Assembly: GCF_020165195.1 (NCBI RefSeq)
Contig: NZ_JAIUHR010000014.1
Span: 1-64,000, forward strand
DNA length: 64,000 bases
Direction: 5' to 3'
Source of the DNA: Mesorhizobium sp. CA14
Lineage (GTDB): Bacteria > Pseudomonadota > Alphaproteobacteria > Rhizobiales > Rhizobiaceae
Within the stretch, counting starts at the first letter, position 1; each line of letters opens with the position of its first letter. Position numbers and translations under genes: made by a program. Below the pieces are notes generated by a model that was not told the origin of the DNA, made no database searches, and worked only from the letters and a program-made list of their open reading frames with translations. Shown here piece by piece: positions 20,308 to 29,271 of this stretch.

Positions 20308-21318
20308 ATGACCGACGATACCCCCCAAAGCAAAGGCGGCCGGATCCGCGCGAGCAATCTATCCGAAGAAGAGAGACGCGAAATCGCACGGCGCGGCGCG
20401 CAGGCCAGATGGAAGCCCAAGCCGGAAGCATCGGATCCGACACTGCCGCGCGCCACGCATCAAGGCAAAATGCAGGTCGGGACGCTCGATCTAGATTGCT
20501 ATGTTCTCGAAGATGGCCGGCGCTTGTTCCATAAACGGGGAATGGCGCGCGCACTAGATATGAAGTCCGGCGGCGGCAACGTGTTTCTACGAGCAATGCG
20601 CCGAAAAGGACTAGGATCCGAACTCGACCAAAAACTAGTCCAAGATCTAGAAAATCCTATTAATTTCAAGCCCTTGACACAGGATCTGGGGCACGGGTAC
20701 GAAGCCGATGTCCTGGTCAATGTCTGTAAAGCGATCGTGCGGGCTCGCGACGCCGGGAAACTGACTGCCTCCCAAGAGGGTTTGGCGGCGCAGGCGCAAA
20801 TCCTTCTAAATGCCTTTGCCAAGGTCGGCGTCGCGGCATTGATCGATGAGGCCACGGGTTTTCAGGAAATCCGCCAACCCAATGCTCTCCGGATCCTAGT
20901 CCAGCAGTACATTGAGAACGAAAAGCGCGAGTGGGAGAAACAGTTCCCAGATGAGTATTATGACGAACTAAACCGCATTTATGGCAGCCGGAAGCGTACG
21001 ATGACAGCCAGCGGCGCTGTTATTCAGAACCGCCCGCAGCATTTCGCAAATTTCACTCGGACTTATGTCTATCATCCATTGGAGAATGGGGCCGTTCTAG
21101 AGGAACTTGATCGGATCAACCCCAAGATCAACGCCAAGGGAACTCGCAAGGCTAGGTTTCATCAGCATCTTACAGAGGGCTATGGAATTGAGAAATTGAA
21201 GCGCCAGGTCCAAGAGGTCCTAACTCTCGTCAAGGTCTCGGATACCGTCGGTCAATTTCGGAAGCTGTTTGGCAAGAGGTTTCCCAAGGCCGGGGACCAA
21301 ACCGATCTTTTTGATTAA
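20308..21318 (+). CDS. P63C domain-type protein (phage/mobile-element associated)
   Basis: 336 aa, soluble, no signal peptide. Residues 18-36 hold the small motif SEEERREIARRGAQARW, which resembles the corrected tail of the preceding small protein. The remainder (RRLFHKRGMARAL, EADVLVNVCKAIVRARDAGKL, VYHPLENGAVLEELDRINP) is what I recognise as the P63C family, found in phage and mobile DNA; its biochemical role is unknown to me. Base composition is lower in GC than the flanking genes, which fits acquisition. Start at 20308 because the repeat-like motif begins there and GAGGTG lies upstream. Confidence 0.65.
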   Translation: MTDDTPQSKGGRIRASNLSEEERREIARRGAQARWKPKPEASDPTLPRATHQGKMQVGTLDLDCYVLEDGRRLFHKRGMARALDMKSGGGNVFLRAMRRKGLGSELDQKLVQDLENPINFKPLTQDLGHGYEADVLVNVCKAIVRARDAGKLTASQEGLAAQAQILLNAFAKVGVAALIDEATGFQEIRQPNALRILVQQYIENEKREWEKQFPDEYYDELNRIYGSRKRTMTASGAVIQNRPQHFANFTRTYVYHPLENGAVLEELDRINPKINAKGTRKARFHQHLTEGYGIEKLKRQVQEVLTLVKVSDTVGQFRKLFGKRFPKAGDQTDLFD

Positions 21319-21347
21319 GTGAATTTGTATGCTTGACACTTAGGGGC

Positions 21348-21485
21348 ATGAACAAGCTGCCCCTTCAAACCCGTGTCCAAATCCTCTCGATGCTCTGCGA
21401 GGGTAGCTCGATGCGATCGATCTCTGCGCGTCCGCTCCGCCCGTGGATGACGAAGTCCAAGCAAAATCCGCGTGACAAAAGTTGA
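21348..21485 (+). pseudogene. 5' stub of an IS1-family-like transposase
   Basis: An ATG at 21348 opens about 26 codons (MNKLPLQTRVQILSMLCEG, then SSMRSIS) that match the N-terminal helix-turn-helix of IS1-like transposases common in rhizobia. After about 21425 the sequence loses similarity and stops at 21483-21485 after 45 codons. No inverted repeats or rest of the element are visible, so this is a truncated scar marking the right side of the accessory patch. Confidence 0.55.
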
Positions 21486-21497
21486 CGTTTACGTAAA
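21482..21497 (+). promoter_or_regulatory. Possible operator/promoter TTGACGTTTACGTAAA upstream of the acyl-CoA dehydrogenase
   Basis: A perfect 10-bp palindrome TTTACGTAAA (21488-21497) directly follows a TTGACG -35-like hexamer, 83 bp before the dehydrogenase start. It resembles sites of regulators that control acyl-CoA degradation genes in proteobacteria, but the regulator is not identified here. Confidence 0.35.
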
Positions 21498-21579
21498 AAG
21501 AAGGCGTGAGGCCGGCCCAAAGGTGGATGGCTTCGCTTCGGCCATGCGCCTACGCTCGGCCGGAACGGGAGGAGCAGAC

Positions 21580-23349
21580 ATGTATCGCGCGCCGGTCGAG
21601 GACATCGCCTTCACGCTAAAGCAGGTGGCGGGGCTGAAGCCGGCGCTTGACGCCGGCATTTTCGGCGATCTCGGCGAGGACCTTGTCGACGCAATCCTGG
21701 CGGAGGCCGGCCGCTTCGCCAGCGAGGAAGTCGCTCCGCTTTACAAGATCGGCGACGAGCAAGGCGCTGTGCTGAAGGACGCTGCCGTCACCACGCCGCC
21801 CGGCTGGAAGGAGCTCTACCGGCGCTGGATCGAAGGCGGCTGGAATGCGCTGTCGGGTCCTGAGGAATTCGGCGGGCAGGGCCTGCCGACCATGCTCGGC
21901 GTCGCCGCCCTCGAAATGTGGAACTCCGCCGCTATGGCCTTCGGTATCGGCCCGACGCTGACCATGGGCGCGGTCGAGGCGCTCGACAAACATGCATCCG
22001 AGGAACTCAAGGCCAAATACCTCTCAAAACTCGTCTTCGGCAAGTGGATGGGCACGATGAACCTGACCGAGCCGCAGGCAGGCTCGGACCTCGCAGCCTT
22101 GCGCAGCCGCGCCGAGCCCGTCGGCGACGGCACCTATCGCATCTTCGGCCAAAAAATCTTCATCACCTATGGCGAGCACGATTTCACCGACAACATCGTG
22201 CATCTGGTGCTGGCCAGGCTTCCCGACGCGCCGGCCGGCACGCGCGGCATCTCGCTGTTTTTGGTGCCGAAGTTCTTCGTCAACGACGACGGCTCGCTCG
22301 GCGCTCGCAACGACGTCTTCTGTTCCGGCCTCGAGCACAAGCTCGGCATCCATGCCTCGCCGACCTGCACAATGATCTATGGCGACGGTTTTCAAGGCTC
22401 CACACCCGGCGCCATAGGCTGGCTGATCGGCGAGGAGAACAAGGGGCTGGCCTGCATGTTCACCATGATGAACAACGCCCGCCTTGCCGTCGGCATGCAG
22501 GGCGTTGCCGTGGCCGAGGCCGCCACACAGAAGGCGATCGCCTACGCCAATGAGCGCCGCCAGGGCAAGGCTTCCGCCTATTCGGGCTCAGGCATGGCGC
22601 CGATCGTCCATCACCCGGACGTGCAGCGCAATCTCTTGACCATGAAGGCGCTGACCCAGATCGCACGCTCGATCAGCTATTCCTGTGCGCATGCGCTCGA
22701 CCGCGCGCGTGTCGGCGAGGGCGAGGCCGCTGCCAGATGGCATGATCGCGCCAGCCTGCTGACGCCGCTCGCAAAAGCCTTTTCCACCGATATCGGCGTC
22801 GAAGTCGCCTCCCTCGGCGTCCAGGTGCATGGCGGCATGGGCTTCATCGAGGAGACGGGTGCCGCCGCGCTCTATCGCGACGCGCGCATCGCGCCGATCT
22901 ATGAAGGCACCAACGGCATCCAGGCGATCGATCTTGTGGCGCGAAAGCTGCCGCTCGGCGGCGGCGAGCATGTGCATTCCTATATCGGCGAATTGAAAGC
23001 GGTGGCCGATGCGGTGCGCACCTCCAACATTGACGGTTTCGGCCGCACCGCCGACAATCTCGACCATGCGCTGGCCGATGTCGACGAGGCGACGCGCTTC
23101 CTGCAGAAGCTCATGGCCGATGGCAATGCCGATGCCGCCATGGCCGGCGCGACGCCCTATCTGCGCCTGATCTCGCTCGCTGCCGGCGGCGCCTATCTGG
23201 CGCAAGGCGGGCTGGCCGATCGCGGCCGCATCGCCCTTTGCCGCTTCTTCGCCGAAAACCTGCTCGGCGAGACACGCGCGCTCAAGGATCGCGTCATCGG
23301 CGGCGCCGAGAGCCTTGCCGCTGCCGGCAAGGAATTGATTTCCGCTTGA
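21580..23349 (+). CDS. Acyl-CoA dehydrogenase, long form (DmdC-like)
   Basis: 589 aa flavoprotein. It has FAD/acyl-binding motifs MNLTEPQAGSDLA, GQKIFITYGEHD, LGIHASPTC and the catalytic Glu in RIAPIYEGTNGIQA, followed by an extra C-terminal helical domain that distinguishes the ~590-aa class from the usual ~380-aa enzymes. It oxidises an acyl-CoA to the trans-2-enoyl-CoA and passes electrons to ETF. Some relatives act on 3-methylmercaptopropionyl-CoA; the chain length used here is not readable. ATG 21580 follows GGGAGGAG. It is in line with the crotonase gene, 19 bp away, which would catalyse the next step. Confidence 0.85.
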   Translation: MYRAPVEDIAFTLKQVAGLKPALDAGIFGDLGEDLVDAILAEAGRFASEEVAPLYKIGDEQGAVLKDAAVTTPPGWKELYRRWIEGGWNALSGPEEFGGQGLPTMLGVAALEMWNSAAMAFGIGPTLTMGAVEALDKHASEELKAKYLSKLVFGKWMGTMNLTEPQAGSDLAALRSRAEPVGDGTYRIFGQKIFITYGEHDFTDNIVHLVLARLPDAPAGTRGISLFLVPKFFVNDDGSLGARNDVFCSGLEHKLGIHASPTCTMIYGDGFQGSTPGAIGWLIGEENKGLACMFTMMNNARLAVGMQGVAVAEAATQKAIAYANERRQGKASAYSGSGMAPIVHHPDVQRNLLTMKALTQIARSISYSCAHALDRARVGEGEAAARWHDRASLLTPLAKAFSTDIGVEVASLGVQVHGGMGFIEETGAAALYRDARIAPIYEGTNGIQAIDLVARKLPLGGGEHVHSYIGELKAVADAVRTSNIDGFGRTADNLDHALADVDEATRFLQKLMADGNADAAMAGATPYLRLISLAAGGAYLAQGGLADRGRIALCRFFAENLLGETRALKDRVIGGAESLAAAGKELISA

Positions 23350-23368
23350 CGTTCACAAGGAAAAAATC

Positions 23369-24118
23369 GTGACAAACCACATCCTCGTCGAGCGCCAGGG
23401 CGCCGTGCAGATCATCCGCATCAACCGCCCGGACAAGAAGAACGCGCTGACGCGTGCGATGTATGCGAAAATGTCGGCGGCGCTCGCCGAAGGCGATGCC
23501 GATCCGGCGGTCCGCGTCCATGTCTTCCTCGGCGTTCCGGGCGCCTTCTCCTCCGGCAACGATCTCGCCGATTTCCTGGTTATCGCCACAGGCGGCGAGG
23601 GCGGCGACGAGGTCTGGGATTTCCTGATGGCGCTGGCCAAGGCCGAAAAGCCGATGGTGTCGGGCGTTGACGGCATTGCGGTGGGCATCGGCACCACGCT
23701 CAACCTGCATTGCGACCTGACCTTCGCCACGCCGCGCACGCTGTTCCGCACGCCCTTCGTCGATCTCGGCCTGGTGCCTGAAGCCGGCTCAAGCCTGATC
23801 GCGCCGCGGCTGCTTGGCCGGCAGGGCGCCTTCGCGCTGCTCGGCCTCGGCGAAGGCTTTTCGGCCGAGCGCGCCAAGGCCGCGGGGCTGATCTACGATG
23901 TCGTTGCGGAAGACGCGCTGGAAGCGGCGGCGCTGGCCGTCGCCAACGACATCGCCGCCAAGCCGCCGCAGGCGCTGAAGATCGCTCGCGACCTGATGCG
24001 CGAGCCGCGCGAGGAATTGATCGCCCGCATCAAGGTCGAAAGCGAGCATTTCCGCGAGCGGCTGACCTCCGAAGAGGCGCGCGCCGCGCTCACCGCTTTC
24101 ATGACCAGGAAGAAATAG
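23369..24118 (+). CDS. Enoyl-CoA hydratase/isomerase (crotonase family)
   Basis: 249 aa crotonase fold: RPDKKNALTRAMY, the oxyanion-hole loop GAFSSGNDLADF, and the second loop VDGIAVGIGTTLNLHCDLTFAT. Family members hydrate or isomerise enoyl-CoA thioesters; the operon position behind the acyl-CoA dehydrogenase fits beta-oxidation. It starts with GTG at 23369 preceded by AAGGA. The two acidic residues typical of hydratases are not obvious in the usual places, so an isomerase or another crotonase activity is possible. Confidence 0.82.
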   Translation: MTNHILVERQGAVQIIRINRPDKKNALTRAMYAKMSAALAEGDADPAVRVHVFLGVPGAFSSGNDLADFLVIATGGEGGDEVWDFLMALAKAEKPMVSGVDGIAVGIGTTLNLHCDLTFATPRTLFRTPFVDLGLVPEAGSSLIAPRLLGRQGAFALLGLGEGFSAERAKAAGLIYDVVAEDALEAAALAVANDIAAKPPQALKIARDLMREPREELIARIKVESEHFRERLTSEEARAALTAFMTRKK

Positions 24119-24153
24119 GTCGCGCAGGCGGCCCCGTAGGGCGGATCACCCGC

Positions 24154-24786
24154 TCACCGGTGCTCCGTCGCGATGCGGATACCGAGGCCGATCAGCACCA
24201 TTCCGGTCAAGCCCTCGATGGTGCGGCGAATGGACGGGCGGCGCAGGAAATCCCCAGCCTTGGCGATTACGGTCGCATAGAGCGCGAGCCAGGTGAACGT
24301 CATGACGGCGAAGACCGCGCCGAGGCCGAGCAGCGCTGAAAAACTTTCTCCGCCGGGCGGCACGAACTGTGGCAGCAAGCTCGCGAAGAACACTGCCATC
24401 TTCGGATTGCCAAGATCGCTGATCAGCCCCTGGCGATAGGCGCTTGCCGCCGTCAGGCGGCGCGCCGGCCTGGCCACGATTGCCGTGTCCTGGCGATGCG
24501 GCGGCCGCAGCGCTTCCTGCAGGGCCTTGAAGCCGAGATAGATGAGATAGGCCGCGCCTGCATATTTGACGGCAAGGAACAGCGGTTCCGATGCGACGAG
24601 CAGCGCGACGATGCCGGCGCTGGTAGCCAACGCCCAGATCGTCTGGCCGCTGGAGATGCCGAGCGCGGTGAACACACCTGCCATGCGCCCGCCAAGCAGC
24701 GTGTTGCGGATGGTGATGGCAGTGTCCGGTCCAGGCGTGGCAAGCACGACGAATGAGACACCGAGAAAGGCCAGGAACAGGTTCAT
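24154..24786 (-). CDS. LysE/RhtB family amino-acid exporter
   Basis: 210 aa with about six membrane segments. The family N-terminus LATPGPDTAITIRNTLLGGR is followed by LIYLGFKALQEALR and LGNPKMAVFFASLLPQFV. Members export amino acids or homoserine lactones across the inner membrane. The ATG at 24786 has GGAAGGAAAG upstream; an earlier in-frame Met lacks this. Confidence 0.85.
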   Translation of the reverse strand: MNLFLAFLGVSFVVLATPGPDTAITIRNTLLGGRMAGVFTALGISSGQTIWALATSAGIVALLVASEPLFLAVKYAGAAYLIYLGFKALQEALRPPHRQDTAIVARPARRLTAASAYRQGLISDLGNPKMAVFFASLLPQFVPPGGESFSALLGLGAVFAVMTFTWLALYATVIAKAGDFLRRPSIRRTIEGLTGMVLIGLGIRIATEHR

Positions 24787-24842
24787 GCGTCTTTCCTTCC
24801 TATCGAAGGGCAGGTTCAATCGCACACGCCATCGTCACAACG

Positions 24843-25460
24843 TCAGGGATAAAGCCGCGTCTTGTCCCAGCCGCCGATGGCGTTGCGTGAGAAGAGGATG
24901 CGGTCATGCAGGCGGAATGGCCTGTCATGCCAGAACTCGATTGTCTGCGGCAGGATGCGGAAGCCCGACCAGTGTTTTGGCCGCGGGATATCGCCGATGG
25001 CGTAACGCGCCGTGTATTCGGCCACCGCCTTTTCCAGCGCGAAGCGGCTCTCCAGCGGCCGCGACTGTTTCGAGGCCCAGGCGCCGATGCGGCTGCCGCG
25101 CGGGCGCGTGGCATAATAGACGTCGGCCTCGGCGTCGCCGACGATCTCGACCGGCCCGCGCACCCGCACCTGGCGGCGCAGCGATTTCCAGTGGAAGCAC
25201 ATCGCCGCCTTCATGCTGCCAAGAATTTCGCGGCCCTTGACGCTCTCGAAATTCGTGTAGAAGACAAATCCCTTTTCGTCGAACCCCTTGAGCAGCACCA
25301 TCCGCACATCCGGCATGCCGTCGGCGTCGACGGTTGCCAGCGCCACTGCGTTGGGATCGTTGGGCTCGCCTTTCGTGGCGTCCTCCAGCCATGCGGCAAA
25401 GAGCCTGAAAGGCTCCGCGGCCTCGGTGAAGTCACCGCTTGTTAACTCAGTTTCGTTCAT
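24843..25460 (-). CDS. pdxH: Pyridoxamine 5'-phosphate oxidase
   Basis: 205 aa FMN enzyme that oxidises pyridoxamine/pyridoxine 5'-phosphate to pyridoxal 5'-phosphate. Landmarks are [49 protein letters not shown] and the C-terminal [16 protein letters not shown]. The start at 25460 gives the normal length. It is divergent from a lipoprotein gene, with only 40 bp between the starts. Confidence 0.93.
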   Translation of the reverse strand: MNETELTSGDFTEAAEPFRLFAAWLEDATKGEPNDPNAVALATVDADGMPDVRMVLLKGFDEKGFVFYTNFESVKGREILGSMKAAMCFHWKSLRRQVRVRGPVEIVGDAEADVYYATRPRGSRIGAWASKQSRPLESRFALEKAVAEYTARYAIGDIPRPKHWSGFRILPQTIEFWHDRPFRLHDRILFSRNAIGGWDKTRLYP

Positions 25461-25500
25461 AGTTTTCCGAATTTTTACCGTTCCGGGAGGAGTTCGCCGA

Positions 25501-25965
25501 TTGTTGCGTATCGCGCAAGCTTTTGACAGCGGGCAATGGGGCGTTATCGCTTCGGCCAGCGTCAAGGCTGTGGTCGTGACGGCGGCCCTTTCCCTTGCCG
25601 GCTGCGGTGCGGGCGGCTTCAGCTTGGAAAAAATGGATGTCGATCGCTCGATCATCACTTCCAGCGCGCCGTCCTCGCCTGCCGCTCCGGCGATCGCCGA
25701 CACGGACTCCGACCAGACCACCATCGGCAACGCCGTTTCTTCCGCCGACATCAAGGAGCTTGGCGGCCAGGCCGTGCCATGGGCCAACGCCGGCACCGGC
25801 TCGCGCGGCGCGATCACCGAATTGGTCGAGCTGAAGGATGGCGGTGTGACCTGCCGCCGCTTCAGCGCCACGCGCGAAAGCTTCGACGGCGTCGCGCTCT
25901 ACAAAGGCGAGTTGTGCCTTGCCGGCGCCGGTGGCTGGCGCATGCAGGAATTCAAGGCGCTTTGA
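25501..25965 (+). CDS. Lipoprotein, RT0821/Lpp0805 surface-antigen type
   Basis: 154 aa. A hydrophobic leader ends in the lipobox LAGC, so the mature protein is probably a lipid-anchored envelope protein. The C-terminal domain, with [17 protein letters not shown] and a two-cysteine stretch ([13 protein letters not shown]...CLAGAGGW), matches the RT0821/Lpp0805 family. The start is a TTG at 25501 set by GGGAGGAG 8 bp upstream; no ATG fits. Function of the family is unknown. Confidence 0.72.
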   Translation: MLRIAQAFDSGQWGVIASASVKAVVVTAALSLAGCGAGGFSLEKMDVDRSIITSSAPSSPAAPAIADTDSDQTTIGNAVSSADIKELGGQAVPWANAGTGSRGAITELVELKDGGVTCRRFSATRESFDGVALYKGELCLAGAGGWRMQEFKAL

Positions 25966-26113
25966 TTTCGGTGGCGCCCTGAATTTGCGGCGCCCTGAAT
26001 TTGCGACGCTCTGAGTTTCAGGCGCTAATTGCCCTTGCGCCACTGGAATTTCTTCCTATGCGAGCGCATATAGGGGGCGATTACAAATCCATTCTCTCTT
26101 GCAGGCAGGAAGC

Positions 26114-27043
26114 ATGCGCGACCCCTATGAGGTGCTGGGCGTTGCCAAGAACGCATCGGCCAAGGACATAAAATCGGCTTACCGCAAGCTCGCCAAGAAG
26201 TATCATCCGGACCAGAATCCGAATGATCCCAAGGCGAAGGACCGTTTTGCCGCCGCCAACCAGGCCTATGAGATCGTCGGCGATGAGAAGACGCGCGCCG
26301 CCTATGATCGCGGCGAGATCGACGCCGAGGGCAAGCCGAAATTCCAGGGCTTTGAGGGCGCGGCCGGCGGCGACCCGTTCGCCGGCTTCCGCCGTCAGCA
26401 GGGCCCGGGCGGCGCGCATTTTGAATTCCGCACCGGGCGCCCGGGCGGCGATCCGTTCGACGGCAACAGCGACATCTTCAGCCAGATATTCGGCGAAGCC
26501 TTTTCCGGCGCCCGCGGCGCCGGCCGGGCAGACCGCCGCCAGCCGGTGCAGGCGGCCGATCTCAACGTCACCATGGATATCAGCGTCGAGGAGGCAGCCA
26601 CCGCCGATAAGGTGACGGCAATGTTCCCCGACGGCCGCAAGGTCGCGGTCAAGCTGCCGGCCTATGTCGAGGACGGCCAGACAATCCGCCTGAAGGGCCA
26701 GGGCGAGCAGGGTCCGGGCCAACCGGGCGACGCGCTGGTCAAGATCCACATTCGCCGCCATCCGCGCTACCGCATCGAAGGGCGCGACCTGCATGTCGAT
26801 CTGCCCGTCGATCTGGCCGATGCCGTGCTCGGCGCCAAGGTGACGGTCGAGACGCCGACCGGCAAGCTCGCGGTTAACGTTCCGGCATGGTCGAGCTCGG
26901 ACAAGGTGCTGCGCCTGAAGGGCAGGGGCCTGCCGGAAAAAGCGGGCGGCCATGGCGATCTCTATGCCCATGTACGGCTGATGCTGCCGGAGGGCGGCGA
27001 TGCCGAGCTTGAGGCCCTGATGCGCCGCAGAAAGGGTGATTGA
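26114..27043 (+). CDS. DnaJ-class co-chaperone (CbpA-like)
   Basis: 309 aa. The J domain at the N-terminus has KYHPDQNP (HPD motif, needed to stimulate DnaK ATPase). A Gly/Phe-rich linker ([16 protein letters not shown]) and the two C-terminal substrate-binding beta domains follow. The cysteine zinc-finger region of true DnaJ is absent, placing it with CbpA/DjlA-like proteins. ATG 26114 has AGGAAG upstream. The preceding gap (25966-26113) holds a short direct repeat of GGCGCCCTGAATTTGC. Confidence 0.85.
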   Translation: MRDPYEVLGVAKNASAKDIKSAYRKLAKKYHPDQNPNDPKAKDRFAAANQAYEIVGDEKTRAAYDRGEIDAEGKPKFQGFEGAAGGDPFAGFRRQQGPGGAHFEFRTGRPGGDPFDGNSDIFSQIFGEAFSGARGAGRADRRQPVQAADLNVTMDISVEEAATADKVTAMFPDGRKVAVKLPAYVEDGQTIRLKGQGEQGPGQPGDALVKIHIRRHPRYRIEGRDLHVDLPVDLADAVLGAKVTVETPTGKLAVNVPAWSSSDKVLRLKGRGLPEKAGGHGDLYAHVRLMLPEGGDAELEALMRRRKGD

Positions 27044-27146
27044 GGGAATTTTGTTCCTCTTGCAGTGTCTTTTGAGCGCTTGAAGGGGCTTTGTGCCTGT
27101 GCGATAGGCTCTCCACAAAGCGGATATTCTTTCGGAGAGCTTGCAC

Positions 27147-27965
27147 ATGGCGGGTGGACAGGGCCTGATGGCCGGTAAGCGGGGCCTGATCCTGGGTGTC
27201 GCCAACAATCGGTCGATCGCTTTCGGCATCGCCAAGGCTTGCGTCGATCACGGCGCCGAAATCGCGCTGACCTATCAGGGCGAGGCCTTCAAGAAGCGCG
27301 TCGAGCCGCTCGCGGCCGAGCTCAACGCGCATGTCGCCGGCCATTGCGACGTCACCGACCCGGAAAGCCTCGACGCCGTCTTTGCCGACATCGCCAAGCA
27401 CTGGGGCAAGCTCGACTTCCTCGTCCACGCCATCGCCTTCTCCGACAAGGATGAGCTCACCGGCCGCTATGTCGAGACGACGCGCGACAATTTCCTGCGC
27501 ACCATGGACATTTCGGTCTATTCCTTCACCACCATCGCCAAGCGCGCCGAGCCGCTGATGACCGATGGCGGTTCGCTTTTGACGCTGACCTATTACGGCG
27601 CCGAGAAGGTGATGCCGCATTACAACGTCATGGGCGTCGCCAAGGCGGCGCTGGAGGCCAGCGTTCGCTATCTCGCAGTCGATCTCGGCGCCAAGAAGAT
27701 CCGCGTCAACGCGATCTCCGCCGGTCCGATCAAGACGCTGGCCGCCTCCGGCATCGGCGACTTCCGCTATATTCTGAAGTGGAACGAGTACAATTCGCCG
27801 CTGAAGCAGACGGTCACCCAGGAAGAGGTCGGCGATTCCGGCGTCTACTTCCTGTCGGATCTGTCGCGAGGCGTGACCGGGGAGGTCCATCATGTCGATT
27901 CCGGCTACCATGTCGTCGGCATGAAGGCGGTCGACGCGCCGGATATCTCGACCGTCAAGGACTGA
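27147..27965 (+). CDS. fabI: Enoyl-[acyl-carrier-protein] reductase (NADH)
   Basis: 272 aa SDR of the FabI type, catalysing the last reduction of each fatty-acid elongation cycle. It shows GVANNRSIAFGIAK, CDVTDPES, HAIAFSDKDEL and the Tyr159-x6-Lys166 active-site spacing (HYNVMGVAKAAL) that separates FabI from other SDRs. The GGAGAG ribosome site lies before ATG 27147. The downstream gene starts 55 bp later on the same strand. Confidence 0.93.
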   Translation: MAGGQGLMAGKRGLILGVANNRSIAFGIAKACVDHGAEIALTYQGEAFKKRVEPLAAELNAHVAGHCDVTDPESLDAVFADIAKHWGKLDFLVHAIAFSDKDELTGRYVETTRDNFLRTMDISVYSFTTIAKRAEPLMTDGGSLLTLTYYGAEKVMPHYNVMGVAKAALEASVRYLAVDLGAKKIRVNAISAGPIKTLAASGIGDFRYILKWNEYNSPLKQTVTQEEVGDSGVYFLSDLSRGVTGEVHHVDSGYHVVGMKAVDAPDISTVKD

Positions 27966-28020
27966 TCCTTACCTTCGCCTGTCCTTCGTCCCAGGCCCTG
28001 GCCCGACCTTGGAAGACCTG

Positions 28021-28608
28021 ATGTATCCGCTCGTCTACATCGCGCGCCACGGTCAGACCGAGTGGAATGCCGAGCACCGCTTGCAGGGCCAGGCCGACAC
28101 CGACATCAATGCGTTCGGCCGCAAGCAGGCGACGCGCAATGGCCTGCGGCTGGCGGAGCTCGTCAGAAATCCTGCGGATTTCGATTTTGTCGCCAGCCCG
28201 ATGCGGCGCACGCGTGAGACGATGGAGCTGATGCGCGAAGCTATGGGGATCGATCCCTCCGGTTACCGCACCGATCCGCGCCTGGTCGAGATAAGTTTCG
28301 GCAACTGGCAGGGCTTCACCTTCGCCGAACTGGAGAAGCGTGCCCCCGGTTCAACCGACGGCCGTCGCCACGCCAAGTGGGACTTCCAGCCGCCCGGCGA
28401 GGGCGCGGAAAGCTACGAGATGCTGCTCGAGCGGATAAAGCCGTGGTTCGACGCGCTGCGCCAGCCGACCGTCTGCGTCACCCATGGCGGCGTCATGCGC
28501 TGCTTCTTCCGCTTGGTCACCGGCATTTCCAAGCAGGAGGCCGCCAGCCTCGAAATCCCCCAGGACCGCCTGTTGCGGCTGGAGGGCCGGAATTTGGAGT
28601 GGCTTTGA
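28021..28608 (+). CDS. Histidine phosphatase family protein (phosphoglycerate-mutase like)
   Basis: 195 aa. The N-terminal RHGQTEWN (phosphohistidine), SPMRRTRETMEL, and a second histidine in CVTHGGVMR make a complete active site. It probably acts as a small-molecule phosphatase rather than a glycolytic mutase, as most short members do, but the substrate is unknown. ATG 28021 is preferred over an upstream TTG; GGAAG is nearby. Confidence 0.83.
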   Translation: MYPLVYIARHGQTEWNAEHRLQGQADTDINAFGRKQATRNGLRLAELVRNPADFDFVASPMRRTRETMELMREAMGIDPSGYRTDPRLVEISFGNWQGFTFAELEKRAPGSTDGRRHAKWDFQPPGEGAESYEMLLERIKPWFDALRQPTVCVTHGGVMRCFFRLVTGISKQEAASLEIPQDRLLRLEGRNLEWL

Positions 28609-28682
28609 AGGCACTCCGCTTCGCCATCCCAGGCGAAGCAGGAGCGAACGCTCCGTCGCGGAGACACTAGGCGCGGCTTGGC

Positions 28683-28804
28683 AAATTCAGGTCAGGCCGA
28701 GTCGAAAATGGTGGGTTCCGAGAACCGGAGCGGAGCGTACTTTTCGTACGTGAGCACCGGAAGCGCAGGAAGCCGCCATTTGCAGGCCGGCCTCATCTGA
28801 ATTT
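28683..28804 (+). repeat. Palindromic intergenic element, copy A
   Basis: 122-bp element bounded by a 17-bp inverted repeat (AAATTCAGGTCAGGCCG, two mismatches). Its core reads CCGAGAACCGGAGCGGAGCGTAC, a short loop, then GTACGTGAGCACCGGAAGCGCAGG, folding around a CGTAC/GTACG stem. The right end overlaps the last two bases of the stop codon of the minus-strand DUF1344 gene. Copies B (38253-38396, inverted) and C (63185-63328) share the core. Confidence 0.85.
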
Positions 28805-29066
28805 AATTCTGGTCGCTGTCGGGCAACTGCATATCCGTCACGACATTCTCGCCATTGGTCACGTCATAGGCGATGACGATGTCCATGCCGGGCTTCAGCG
28901 AATCGAGATCGGTCTCGGCGTTGAGCTTGTAGGCCTTGCCGTCGTCAAGCGTCAGCGTCAGCGTGTCCTTGTCGACCTTCTTGATCAGGCCTTCGGTCTG
29001 GCCGGCGAACGCGGCGGCGGTGGAAATCAGCAACATGGCGCAGGCGGCGCCAATCAGGGTACGCAT
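28803..29066 (-). CDS. DUF1344 family small exported protein
   Basis: 87 aa with a signal peptide (cleavage near AFA, about residue 21) and a short beta-rich mature part (LIKKVDKDTLTLTLDDGKAYKL, ending IVIAYDVTNGENVVTDM). Matches the DUF1344 family of small periplasmic proteins common in Rhizobiales; function unknown. GAGGACGACG precedes the ATG. The stop codon is formed with the first bases of palindromic element A. Confidence 0.8.
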   Translation of the reverse strand: MRTLIGAACAMLLISTAAAFAGQTEGLIKKVDKDTLTLTLDDGKAYKLNAETDLDSLKPGMDIVIAYDVTNGENVVTDMQLPDSDQN

Positions 29067-29271
29067 CGTCGTCCTCTTTGGTCATTGCGCCGGCTGGTCA
29101 GCGGCGGATCCTCAACGGCGGATGGGAAGAGAGCAGAAACCAACCGAATGTGTCAAAACTAAATCCGCCACATCACAGTTTGATGCATCCGATCACCGTT
29201 TGACCACTGTGGAAAACGCCAATAGAAGGCAGCCTTAACCGGGTTCCCTCGCCGGGGCAGGGCGTATTCTC

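Noticed and set aside
25288..25500. Upstream extension of the lipoprotein frame into pdxH
   Set aside because: The signal peptide and ribosome site place the start at TTG 25501; the extension is antisense to pdxH.
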